DNA from: Geosiphon pyriformis | Taxonomy: Eukaryota > Glomeromycota > Glomeromycetes > Archaeosporales > Geosiphonaceae | DNA: 11,951 nucleotides | Direction of reading: 5' to 3' | NCBI GenBank assembly: GCA_016748015.1 | Contig: JAAOMT010000512.1 | Location: 359,806-371,756 of the forward strand | Part shown: positions 1-7,640 of the stretch, piece by piece | How positions within the stretch are numbered: the first letter of the stretch is position 1 | Layout of the letters: each line of letters opens with the position of its first letter | Notes under the pieces: model-generated | The model's database searches: none | What the model was told of the DNA's origin: nothing | The model's input: only the letters and a program-made list of their open reading frames with translations | Position numbers and translations under genes: made by a program

Positions 1-231
1 TTCCGGCATTGTTAAATAACTGGGTTGAGTGTGGTAATGGTTGGGTCTTGGTTGAGTGGTATTTCGGGGAACCAATTAGTTGTTTGAACTGATTCTACTG
101 TTGTTTACTTGGTATCAGTTTTGTGGTATGAATTGATTTTGTGTAATCAGTCTTTGAGCAGTACTTGATAATGTTGGGTGGGTGGTTGTTGGTATTGCTG
201 TTGGATTGGTTGTGGAGCAGGCCGATAATAG
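1..231 (-). pseudogene. Element A: Pro/Gln-rich region after the Gag zinc knuckle, broken frame
   Basis: On the minus strand this stretch aligns with the Gln/Pro/Tyr-rich linker of B (about 6070-6330), which lies between the zinc knuckle and the protease. It encodes runs rich in Q, P, N and Y in shifting frames, with several stops and small indels, so no continuous protein can be read. Near position 1 the DNA matches B again at the segment encoding TLNPVI/TQPSYL. No domain is recognisable. It is low-complexity linker of the polyprotein, truncated by the window edge. Confidence 0.6.
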
Positions 232-1542
232 TTATTTTGGTATTGGATCTTGGTGAATAGTAAGCTGGTGGTGATGGTTAATAATAAAATTGCTGTAGTG
301 GAGAGTAACATTGATTACCCCTATTTTGTTGGTCTCATTGCAGCTTTCTGCAATCTCTTTTCCAGTGGCCAGAGATTTCACAGTAATGGCAATTCTGGGG
401 CTGGTTATTGGAAAGTGGTGCAAAGTTATTTTGATTTTGTCTTTGGGGCGGTTGATATCTTTGGGGTTGTTGTTGTTGTTGGTTGGTAAAATAGTTTCGA
501 CCTTCTTTGTGAGTTGGTCAATTTTTTCCTCAGCTGCTGAGCTGGTTTCTTCAATTGCCAAATTTACAAGTTTTGTACGATTGGCTTCTTCCATGGCCAT
601 TTCGTATCTTTTTGCATGCTGTATGGCAGAGTTTAAATCTTCTGACACGTGTAGGCGAACCTTTTTAATTAGTTTATCTTTTAGACCAGCAATAAATTGA
701 TCCAAAATTCGAGCATCGGAATAATAATTGTTTGTCTCAAGTTGGCGAATCCATCTGAGAAGTTTGTTGAATTTCCCAATATAAGTCATAATGGATTTGG
801 AGGGTTCTTGTTTGATATTTCGAAAACGATTGCGAAGAGTGATAGAGGTATTATTGTCGGTGAACTGTTCAAGGAAGGCTGCTTTGAAAGCATTCCAATC
901 ATTGAATGGAGTGGCAAAGTTTTCAAACCATTCTCTTGCTGTTCCTTTAAGAAAGTAGGGAATTGTTCTTAACATTCTGGCAGCGTTCCATCTGTTTGTA
1001 TCTCCAGCTTTAGTAACTTGGTTGAGCCATTCTTGGGGACTGGTCTCAATATCTTCTCCATTGAATTCAGGGATTTTTGCAATGTATGTTGTTATTTCAT
1101 CTTCTTCATTTTCACTGTCTATTGATTCTTCTTCGGTTATTTCAGAGTTGTTTTCTTCGTTTGCTACTGTCTCAGAGTGTTCACTTTGATTTTCAGCTAG
1201 AAAATCAAGGAGATTAGAACTAGTTTGAAGGGGTTCTTGTTGTCTGGTGGGACTTCTAAGTGATGTAAAATTTTCTGGTCTTGCAAATCGATTCAAGGGT
1301 GAATTAAGTGTTTGTGCTTGTGCAAGTAAAGCTGAAAAAGGTGTGATAGTAAGTGGAAGTTTTGAACTGGTTCTTTGTTCAGGTGTTTGTAAATGTTTGG
1401 CAGTTGTTTTTGGTAGTGTTGGAGTATTTGGGATGGTTCTTGAATATTGCTTTAATTTGTTTTTGCCTTTGTTGCTTGTTTCTGTTTCCGATTCAAAGTC
1501 AATAGTGTATTGAGCATTTGGAGGATATTTTTCTTCGCAGAA
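232..1542 (-). pseudogene. Element A Gag core (retrotransposon gag domain, CCHC knuckle out of frame)
   Basis: This frame is open from just after a TGA (1543-1545) down to 232. It starts with a Thr/Pro/Ser-rich stretch, then an acidic linker (EENNSEITEEESIDSENEED), then a typical retrotransposon Gag domain: PQEWLNQV, a GTAREWFENF core, FKAAFLEQF, and YIGKFNKLLRWIRQLE. This is the capsid-like domain of Ty3/gypsy Gag, which assembles the cytoplasmic particle. Near 484-492 a 1-nt deletion relative to B shifts the frame. The nucleocapsid knuckle C-X2-C-X4-H-X4-C (CHYCEISGHWKRDC) is therefore read in another frame at 350-391, followed by a TGA in place of Arg. Unlike B, the knuckle keeps its Trp. 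No ATG matches the expected start, because this is the interior of a longer Gag that begins at 1826. Confidence 0.85.
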
Positions 1543-1826
1543 TCAAATGATATTATAATCGAGTTCCTCAAAATAAGTAGCAAGTGTTTCAGCACTAATG
1601 TTTTCTGATTCAACTGTAAATAGTGTACTAAATTATTGTAAAGATTGCTTCTAACTTCTGAAATGTTATAGTTCCCAAAAAAATAATTGTTGATGCAATT
1701 TTTAATGTATTGGTATACTGTTTTCTTGAAAGCTATAATTCCGTCATGTATTTCAAATTGTTGTTTGCAGTGTGTGTAAATCAATTGATAGTACTCTAAG
1801 GTTGTGATGTCTGAGGTGGTTGCCAC
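1452..1826 (-). pseudogene. Element A Gag N-terminal module, GTG at the expected start, frameshifted
   Basis: This begins GTG GCA ACC where element B has ATG GCA ACC, 43 nt after the LTR end. About 65 codons match B closely (LEYYQ.IYTHCKQ, VYQYI.NCINNY, GNYNIS.VRSNLYNNLVHY). Around 1581-1617 an indel shifts the frame, and the rest of this reading to 1452 is out-of-frame nonsense. The true continuation is in the frame of the 232-1542 segment, entered through a TGA at 1543-1545 where B has Glu. The module also occurs at the start of the element C Gag. Its function is unknown to me; it precedes the capsid-like domain. The GTG may be a decayed ATG or a non-AUG start. Confidence 0.8.
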
Positions 1827-1854
1827 TTTGAATTTGTTGCTGTGTTATTTCTGT

Positions 1855-1866
1855 GAAAGAGCACCA
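1855..1866 (-). promoter_or_regulatory. Element A putative primer-binding site
   Basis: Two bases after the LTR terminus (GTAACA, ending at 1869) the minus strand reads TGGTGCTCTTTC. It starts with TGG, the complement of a tRNA 3' CCA, as expected for a minus-strand primer site, and is identical to the site of element B. I cannot name the tRNA from memory. Confidence 0.6.
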
Positions 1867-2378
1867 AATGTTACCGGAGGTTTTTGGTCTCTTTTCTGTA
1901 ATGTTGTTGATACTTATTTGCTGTGAATTCACGTTTTCTGGATGTGGTTGAACCTCCAATAACTGAATTTATCTTCAAATTATCTCCTATAATTTGAACT
2001 TGCTGGGCTTATGTGTAGAATGGCCAATTTTGTGCCAGTTGCTTTATGTAGTTACGTTGTAGTAAATGTCAACTCTTTCCCAAGAATTGCTCGTTTAGAA
2101 GCTCACTAAAAATGTGTAGTTACTTTGCTGTGAAAGTCAACTCTTCTACAGGAATCTCGTCTGTAGCCTACCTTAATGATTGTAATAAGAAAAGAAAAGA
2201 AAAATAAAAGAAGTGTAAAAGAAATAGAATTTTATCAAGGGAAACGTTTTCTATCCAGGCCTGGAGTCACTAACAGTTTATTGAAATTGGTAGCTAATCA
2301 ATTTCGAAATGTTAGTTGGTTTTTGGGGATTTTCCAAGGGCAATAATTAAAGAATTTGGTTTTTCAAATTATTTGGTA

Positions 2379-2384
2379 TTTATT
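2379..2384 (-). terminator. LTR1 poly(A) signal AATAAA
   Basis: Minus-strand AATAAA, 84 bp downstream of the TATA box and conserved at the same spacing in LTR2 (3919) and LTR3 (9808). It would be used at the 3' LTR; this copy is in a 5' LTR. Confidence 0.55.
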
Positions 2385-2460
2385 TCTTTTTGTATGTGTA
2401 GAAATGGTTCTAAGTAATAAATCTAAAGTAAGATACATTTTCTCGAAGAGAGAAGCTTTT

Positions 2461-2468
2461 CTTTTATA
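2461..2468 (-). promoter_or_regulatory. LTR1 TATA box (TATAAAAG)
   Basis: Minus-strand TATAAAAG, conserved in all three LTRs of this family at about 52 bp after the last copy of the motif array. It would start transcription of element A leftward, away from element B. Confidence 0.7.
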
Positions 2469-2520
2469 CAACTTGTTGTAACACTATTCTATGAACTTGA
2501 ACTTTGCTATTTTCTACAAT

Positions 2521-2630
2521 TTCGCTGAACTAAAGATACATTTTGGCAAACTACAAGTTATTTCGGCGAACTATTAGATATTTTGGTAAACTATCAATTA
2601 TTTTGGCAAATTTCTACAAATTTCGGTAAA
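2521..2630 (-). repeat. Phased 20-bp motif array in LTR1 (6 copies)
   Basis: Plus-strand motifs of the form TTYGGCRAA start at 2521, 2542, 2562, 2582, 2602 and 2622. The best copy, at 2562, is TTCGGCGAA, a palindrome around one base. Spacing is 21, 20, 20, 20, 20 bp, while the bases between copies vary. The array lies just upstream of the TATA box in the transcription direction, in the presumed U3. Confidence 0.8.
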
Positions 2631-2848
2631 CTTTTGAATGTTACATAGTTTGGGGTATTGCATGATTGATCATCGCAATTAGGTTATATTTGTGTTGTGT
2701 ATAATTTGGGGTATTAATTAAATGATAATTTCGGACATTTTTGCTAATGTAATAAGTGATCATTTGAAACAATAATATATGCTAATTAATGATAGGAATT
2801 ATAAAATAATTTCATGCTAAATAATATCTCTAATTTTGTCTAGTAACA

Positions 2849-3442
2849 GTGTGAATATAAGTTGAATTTTTACTTTATTTTTAAATGTGGTCATGCTGAA
2901 TCTTAGGCTGGTCTCTCTTCTTTTTTTGCTGCAAGTGCTTTTGTTGATGATACTATATGAGTTGGCAGCTGTCAAAGTGCTATACAGCATATTTTTAATG
3001 TTGCTAGTAAATTTTTTAACATCAATGACATTTCAATTAATAATGACAAGACTGTGACCATTCCCATCAATTGCAAAGTTACAAATCCCTCTCTGTTAAT
3101 CAGCAGATTACCTATTTCTGTTGCCAAGAAAAAGGAATTACATTGCTATCTAGAACTCTTTTTGTTCACTGAGGGTCTTTCAAAGCCTAGCTTGGCTAAG
3201 ACAAATTCTGATGTCTGGTTTTTTGCTAATCTAGTTCTGAAAAAGACAGTTTTCAATAAACAGTTTTCATATTTGGTTTTGGTGGTCTTCCATCCTATCA
3301 TTGGCTATAGAATGCAATTCAGTTACATTCCTATTAGTGTATGTAATAAGTGGGACACTTTAATTTATAAGGGCTTGAAGTTTAAGTCTGGTTTACCACA
3401 TAATTTCTCCAATGATGCAATTCATTATTCTTTCTTGTATGG
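2849..3442 (+). pseudogene. LINE-type reverse transcriptase fragment (non-LTR retrotransposon), host of insertions A and B
   Basis: The 594 bp between the two LTRs read as about 198 codons in one frame with only two stops: TAG at 2904-2906 and TGA at 2958-2960, the latter where Trp would be expected. The frame contains the RT catalytic motif FVDD (2940-2951), then FFNINDISINNDKT (the N-x-x-K region after the palm), a degraded Y-L-G motif (CYLELF) and a long thumb-like tail ending HYSFLYG. This resembles RT ORFs of LINE-like elements that are common in Rhizophagus-type genomes; that comparison is from memory. The frame starts directly after LTR1 and stops directly at LTR2, so both elements jumped into this ORF. 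The longer open reading to 3473 only adds codons from LTR2. Being cut on both sides and carrying stops, it is a relic. Confidence 0.8.
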
Positions 3443-3650
3443 TGTTACCAGTAGAATTTTAGCTATTAATTAGCATGAAATTACCCTTATAATTTCTATA
3501 ATTAATTAATATATTAATATTATTTCAAATTATCATTTATTATTTAATCAATTATCACATATCACAATTCAATCAAAATAATCTAATTAGTATAACAGAA
3601 AGTAGAATGATCAAATTACACAATACTTTGAACTTTGTAATATTCAAAAA

Positions 3651-3782
3651 TTCGCCAAAATTTACAGAAATTCACCAAAATTTATAAGAAATTCGCCGAA
3701 ATTATGAATATTTCACCCAAATTAATCAATAGTTCAGCGAAATAACTTGTAGTTCATCAAAATGTATCTTTAATTCACCAAA
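3651..3782 (+). repeat. Phased 20-21-bp motif array in LTR2 (7 copies)
   Basis: Motifs of the form TTCRCCRAA start at 3651, 3671, 3692, 3712, 3733, 3753 and 3774, so spacing alternates 20, 21, 20, 21, 20, 21 bp (mean 20.5). The copy at 3692 is TTCGCCGAA. Other copies differ mainly by G to A or C to T, as CpG decay would give. The last copy ends 53 bp before the TATA box. Confidence 0.85.
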
Positions 3783-3835
3783 ATTTGAACAAAGAGAAAA
3801 AGTACAAGTTCATAGACTAGTACTACAACAAGTTG

Positions 3836-3843
3836 TATAAAAG
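3836..3843 (+). promoter_or_regulatory. LTR2 TATA box (TATAAAAG)
   Basis: TATAAAAG conserved at the same place in LTR1 and LTR3, downstream of the motif array. Start of R is expected some 25-35 bp further on. Drives element B rightward. Confidence 0.7.
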
Positions 3844-3918
3844 AAGAACTTTTCTCTTCAAGAAAATGTATTTTACTTAGATTTATCACTTAGAACCATT
3901 CCTATACACACAAAAAGA

Positions 3919-3924
3919 AATAAA
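3919..3924 (+). terminator. LTR2 poly(A) signal AATAAA
   Basis: AATAAA 83 bp downstream of the TATA box, conserved in position across the three LTRs, consistent with the end of R. Confidence 0.55.
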
Positions 3925-4435
3925 TATCAAATAATTCGAAAAACCAAATTTTTTAATTATTGCACTTGGAAAATTCCCAAAACCCAACTAACGTTTTGAA
4001 ATTGATTAGCTACCAATTTCAGTAAACTGTTAGTAACTTCAGGCCTGAATAAAAAATGCTTTCCTTGATAAAATCCTATTTCTTTTACATTTCTTTTATT
4101 TTTCTTTTATTTTCTTATTACAATCATTAGAGTAGTCTACAGACAAGATTCTTGTAGAAGAGTTGACTTTCACAGCAAAGTAACTACACATTTTTAGTGA
4201 GCTTCCAGATGAGCAATTCCTGGGAAAGAGTTGATGTTTACTACAACATAACTACATAAAGTAACTGGCAAGGAATTGGTCATTCCACTTATAAGCCCAG
4301 CAGTTCAAATTATAAGAGATAATTTGAAAATAAATTCAGTTACTGGAGGTTCAACTACTTCCTGAGAATGTGAATTCACAGCAAATCAACATTATTAACA
4401 TTTAAGAAAAGAGACCAAAAACCTTCGGTAACATT

Positions 4436-4447
4436 TGGTGCTCTTTC
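4436..4447 (+). promoter_or_regulatory. Element B putative primer-binding site
   Basis: TGGTGCTCTTTC begins two bases after the LTR end, with TGG to pair with a tRNA CCA end. Identical in A; the first nine bases (TGGTGCTCT) recur after LTR3. The priming tRNA is not identified. Confidence 0.6.
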
Positions 4448-4478
4448 ATAGAAATAACACAGCAACAACAAATTCAAA

Positions 4479-5120
4479 ATGGCAACCACACCAAACACAG
4501 CAACTCTAGAGTATTACCAGTCAATTTACACCCACTGCAAGCAAAGATTTAACATTCCAAACGGAATTGAAGTTGTCAAAAAATCAGTATACCAATACAT
4601 TGAAAACTGCATCAACAATTATCTTTTTGGAAACTACAACATTTCAAAAGTTAGAAGCAACCTCTACAATAATTTAGTGCACTATTCACAATTGGGAACA
4701 AAAGACCTGAACAGTGAAACACTTGCTACCTACTTCCAAGAACTTAATTTTAACATTATTGAGTATTGTGAAGAAAAATACCCAGTACAGTCTAAATACT
4801 CTTTTGACTTTGAATTAGAGACAGAAACAAGCAACAAAGGCAAACAAAGATTGAAGCAATACTCAAGAACCACTCCAAACACTTCAGCACTACAAAAGAC
4901 ACCTGCCAAACACTTGCAAACACCTGAACAAAGAACTAATATCAAATTACCACTTTCTATTACACCATTTCTAATTTCACTTGTTCAACCACAAACACCA
5001 AATTCACTACTCAACCACTTCTTCAGACCAGAAAATTTTCAGTCATCTGGAAACCCTACTCAACAGCAGGAACCAATATCAACAAGTGCCAATATTATTG
5101 ATTACTTACAGGAAAACTAA
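4479..5120 (+). pseudogene. Element B Gag N-terminal part (start of the Gag-Pol frame)
   Basis: The ATG at 4479 is the first ATG after the LTR (45 nt downstream) and sits in a good Kozak-like context (AAAATGG). The first 105 or so residues form a conserved module shared with A and, more distantly, with C: T-P-N, LEYYQSIYT, a YIENCINNYLFGNYN segment, RSNLYNNLVHY, and a second helical part ending IIEYCEEKYP. A Thr/Pro/Ser/Gln-rich stretch follows. The frame stops at TAA 5118-5120, where A has CAA (ENQS), a C-to-T nonsense change. It is not a real terminus, since the same frame resumes as Gag. I do not know the function of the N-terminal module. Confidence 0.85.
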
Positions 5121-5990
5121 AGTAATTATTTAGAAAGCTTGAAAAGTGAAGAAACTGAATCAGAACCAGAAGAAATTACAGAAAATGAAAAAAAAATGGC
5201 AACTGCTTACATTGCAAAAATCCCAGAATTCACTAGTAAAAACAATGATACCAGTCCTCAAGAATGGCTTGACAAAGTTCAAAAAGCAGGATATGCAAAT
5301 GGTTGGATCGCAGCAAAAATGCTTAAAGCAATTCCCTATTTTTTCTAAAAAACAGCAAAAGAATGGTTTGAAAATTTAGAAGAACCATTTGAAAACTGGC
5401 AAGCATTCAAAGATGCTTTTCTACAACAATTTACCGACAACAATACCTTTATTACTCTCAGAAACCGCTTTCACAATATCAAACAAGAAACATCTAAAAC
5501 TGTTATGACCTATCTTGAAAGATTTAACAAACTTCTCAAACAAATTTGACAATTGGAAACCAATGACTACTATTCTAATGCTCAAATTCTGGATCAGTTT
5601 ATAACAGGATTAAATGACAAACTGATTAAGAAAGTCTGTCCACATGCTCCAGCAGACTTAGCAACTGCTATTAGACATGCAAAGAGCTATGAAATGGCAA
5701 TGAAAGAAGCAAATCACACCAAGCTTGTAAACTTTGCAATTGGAGAAACCAGCTCAGCAGCTGAAAAAAAGATAGACCAACTCACAAAAAAAGTTGAAAG
5801 CTACTTCACAAACCAACAACAACAGCAACAACAACCACAAAGATATCAACCCCCACAACAATGCAACCAAAACAATTTTAGATCACCATCCAACAACCAA
5901 TCTCAAAATTGTCATTATTGTGGAATTCCAGGACACTGAAAACGAGATTGTAAGAAATTACAAAGAGACCAACAAAACAGAAGTAATTAA
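5121..5990 (+). pseudogene. Element B Gag core: capsid-like domain and CCHC zinc knuckle, with stops
   Basis: Same frame as the 4479 start. It contains an acidic linker, PQEWLDKVQKAG, a TAKEWFENL core, FKDAFLQQF, YLERFNKLLKQI and a helical tail, matching the retrotransposon Gag domain of A. A Gln-rich run (5806-5860) precedes the nucleocapsid knuckle C-X2-C-X4-H-X4-C at 5910-5951 (CHYCGIPGH, stop, KRDC). Stops in frame: TAA 5346, TGA 5547 (Arg codon CGC in A), TGA 5937 (the knuckle Trp, TGG in A), TAA 5988 (CAA in A). Gag would package the element RNA in a cytoplasmic particle; here it cannot be made whole. Confidence 0.85.
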
Positions 5991-6419
5991 TTTTACTCTT
6001 TACTACAACAATCCTATTACCAATTTCCACCACCAACCTATTATTCACCAAGACCACAAAATCAAAACAGTTACTATCCACCAGCTCCACAACCAATGCA
6101 GCAACAATATCAACAACCTTTACCAATTCAGCCATATCAGACACCACCCACTCAACAATATTAAGTACCAGCAAGAAGATTGGTTCAACATAACCAATTC
6201 ACACCCCAAAATCAATTGCAGAGTAACCACAACAGAATCAATCCAAATAACCAGTTGGTTCCTCGAAATTCTGGTCAGCAAAGACCCAATCACTATCACA
6301 CTCAACCCAGTTATCTTACAATACCAGAGAAATCGGATTTTCAACAAACTGCACTTTCTGAAGGTAAAATTGCAGCACCAAGTTCAAACCCTTCCAACCA
6401 CACCATTCTACCAGCTTAA
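5991..6419 (+). pseudogene. Element B Gln/Pro/Tyr-rich linker between Gag and protease
   Basis: Continues the Gag-Pol frame as low-complexity sequence rich in Q, P, Y and N (for example QQQYQQPLPIQPYQ), interrupted by TAA at 6162-6164 and ending at TAA 6417-6419. No domain is recognisable. It aligns with the broken end of element A at window positions 1-330. Overlapping readings in other frames here are artefacts of the repetitive composition. Confidence 0.65.
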
Positions 6420-7010
6420 ATTGCCCAAAATGCCAATCTGTCAGATATATTTCCATTTGAATTTGAAGCAAATAAATCACCATTTCTGCTTAGTAATGCA
6501 GCAGTCAATGAACAGAAAGCAATTATTGCTATATACACAGAAGCTACAGTAGAAGAAAAACCCATTCACTTAATCTTAGATAGTAGATTGGCTGGAAGTA
6601 TCATCACTTACCAGCTGATGCAACAACTCAAACAAAATGTAGACAGACCAGCTCAAACAGTTATTGTCACAGCTGATGGTATGAAGAAGACTCCAGTAGA
6701 AAAAATTGATGATTTCCCCTTTACAATTAATGAAATCACCATTCCAGTTAAAGTTCTTGTTATGAATGCACCCCAATATCAAGCTCTAGTTGGAAATAAT
6801 TGGCTTCTCAAGGCCAATGCAAACCTGAACTGGGAAACTCAAGAACTTAAAATCTTATACCAAAGACAATATGCCATAGTACCTGCAACCTGTGGTACTT
6901 TTAACAAACAATCAGAAAAAGCTCCAGTATTTGAATTTGAAGAAGAGAAAGAAATACCACTTACTGAAACCTACATGGCTCTTGGATCACCATTCAATTG
7001 GGCTGAGTAA
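6420..7010 (+). pseudogene. Element B retroviral-type aspartic protease domain, active site mutated
   Basis: In the polyprotein frame the segment IHLILDSRLAGSIITYQL (about 6564-6620) is the flap-side catalytic loop of a retropepsin-like protease. The usual D-S/T-G is here D (6579-6581), S, R (AGA at 6585-6587), a G-to-R change expected to abolish activity. Further on are a VTADGM strand and QALVGNNWLLKANANLNW, matching the hydrophobic-hydrophobic-G motif near the domain end. The enzyme would cleave Gag-Pol in the particle. An acidic stretch (EFEEEKEIPL) follows and the frame meets TAA at 7008. The usable open stretch starts only at 6588, after the active site, but translation would come from upstream Gag. 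Confidence 0.85.
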
Positions 7011-7640
7011 ACAGAACAAAAGATTTTTGAAGAATCAAGGGAATGAAAGAAAGTTAGATATTCCACACCAAAACCATGAAAAAAACCACCATACATTCCA
7101 CTAAAATGCAAAGATTGCAAAAAGAAGCTTTTATCTATGGGAGCCTGTATCTCTCCAGAAGAGAAATACGAAACTTGCACTTGTTACTTCTGCAAAGCAT
7201 GCCATAGAGAACAATTTGGATCCCCAAAGAAAAATGGAAAATGGAACAAAACTCCTTGCCTCACATGTGGAGAAATGCTACCAAAAGAATGCAATTGAAT
7301 TGATATAACAATAAGAAAAGAAGTATGTGATCAAACTTGTTAATACACTCTATCAATTTCGGAAAAAGTCAGAAGAGGAACACTCTTTAATGCAGCATAC
7401 AACAGTACTCTCAATAAACTTTACCACTACTCTCATGATGCTGAAATAATTTTTGACCTAGCAATGGCATTGATCAATAGAGCCACCCAAGAAGATGTCT
7501 GCCAAATGAAAAAAGCTGAATATATTGAGTATACCATGGAATTAGCTGGATTTGATTATAAAGATGAAGTAGAAACCTACCACCAAATTGCAAGCCACAC
7601 ATATCCAACCAAAGAAGCTCAAATTCAATGATTAAAGCAA
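7011..7640 (+). pseudogene. Element B Cys-rich, putative zinc-binding region between protease and dUTPase
   Basis: Same frame, with TGA at 7044, 7077, 7296 and 7629 and TAA at 7341. The translation carries paired cysteines: KCKDCKKK, then CTCYFCKACH, then PCLTCGE, KEC, and VCDQTC. A helical segment follows (SEKVRRGTLFNAAYNSTLNK, then IIFDLAMALINRA). The cluster continues past 7641 with LCEECVMPCDDQWCLEC. The spacing suggests one or two zinc ribbons or treble-clef folds, but no named family is recognised. It is not the Gag knuckle (already at 5910) nor the integrase zinc finger, which would need H-H-C-C after RNase H. Function unknown. Confidence 0.6.

Larger units (their letters stand above)
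1..2848 (-). mobile_element. LTR retrotransposon copy A (Ty3/gypsy-like), 5' part, degraded
   Basis: Read on the minus strand this is a 5' LTR (2848 to 1869), a short leader with a primer-binding site, and a gag that runs off the window at position 1. It aligns throughout with element B on the plus strand: its LTR matches 3443-4433, and position 1 corresponds to about 6329 of B. Protease, RT and integrase, if present, lie outside the window. The gag is broken by frameshifts and stops, so the copy is dead as seen. It keeps more CpG than B and therefore looks younger or less methylated. It sits in a LINE RT sequence that resumes at 2849. Confidence 0.9.
1869..2848 (-). repeat. LTR1, 5' LTR of element A (980 bp)
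   Basis: On the minus strand it starts TGTTACTAGAC and ends CCGGTAACA, with short terminal inverted repeats TGTTAC/GTAACA. It is the inverted homologue of LTR2 (3443-4433) and LTR3 (9365-10316). Inside, in transcription order, are a periodic motif array (2630-2521), a TATAAAAG box (2468-2461) and an AATAAA signal (2384-2379) 84 bp further on, so R probably lies in between. The boundary at 2848 is supported because the LINE reading frame begins immediately after it. Candidate target-site bases at that side are GTGTG (2849-2853); the other side is not in the window. Confidence 0.9.
3443..4433 (+). repeat. LTR2, 5' LTR of element B (991 bp)
   Basis: Starts TGTTACCAGTAG, interrupting the LINE frame, and ends TTCGGTAACA before the primer-binding site. 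Homologous to LTR3 (9365-10316) and, inverted, to LTR1 (1869-2848). It contains the phased motif array (3651-3782), TATAAAAG (3836-3843) and AATAAA (3919-3924). Identity to LTR3 looks near 90% in the last 250 bp by eye; a full alignment was not computed. It is the longest of the three, partly because it has seven array motifs. Confidence 0.9.
1..6329. repeat. Large imperfect inverted repeat formed by elements A and B
   Basis: Arms 1-2848 and 3443 to about 6329 are the 5' ends of two copies of one family in head-to-head orientation, separated by the 594-bp LINE fragment. The arms differ by many substitutions and small indels. The two LTR promoters point away from each other. Confidence 0.85.

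Noticed and set aside
250-972. Plus-strand ORFs opposite the gag of element A
   Set aside because: They are antisense shadows of a recognisable Gag on the minus strand and show no domain of their own.
3054-3473. A stand-alone 139-codon gene
   Set aside because: The frame extends upstream through FVDD to LTR1, and its last ten codons are LTR2 sequence. It is part of a LINE RT relic, not a gene.
3651-3700. Heat-shock elements in the LTR
   Set aside because: Heat-shock sites need GAA and TTC units two bases apart in contiguous 5-bp modules. Here TTC and GAA are three bases apart and the 20-bp period does not fit.
3651-3782. CRISPR array
   Set aside because: The repeats are only 9 bp with 11-12-bp spacers, sit inside a eukaryotic-type LTR, and occur in three copies of the element. 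There is no leader or cas gene.
5794-6552. 252-codon ORF in another frame over the Gln-rich region
   Set aside because: It overlaps the zinc knuckle and linker of the true frame. Its length comes from CA-rich low-complexity DNA, and its composition (N, H, I, T rich) has no domain.
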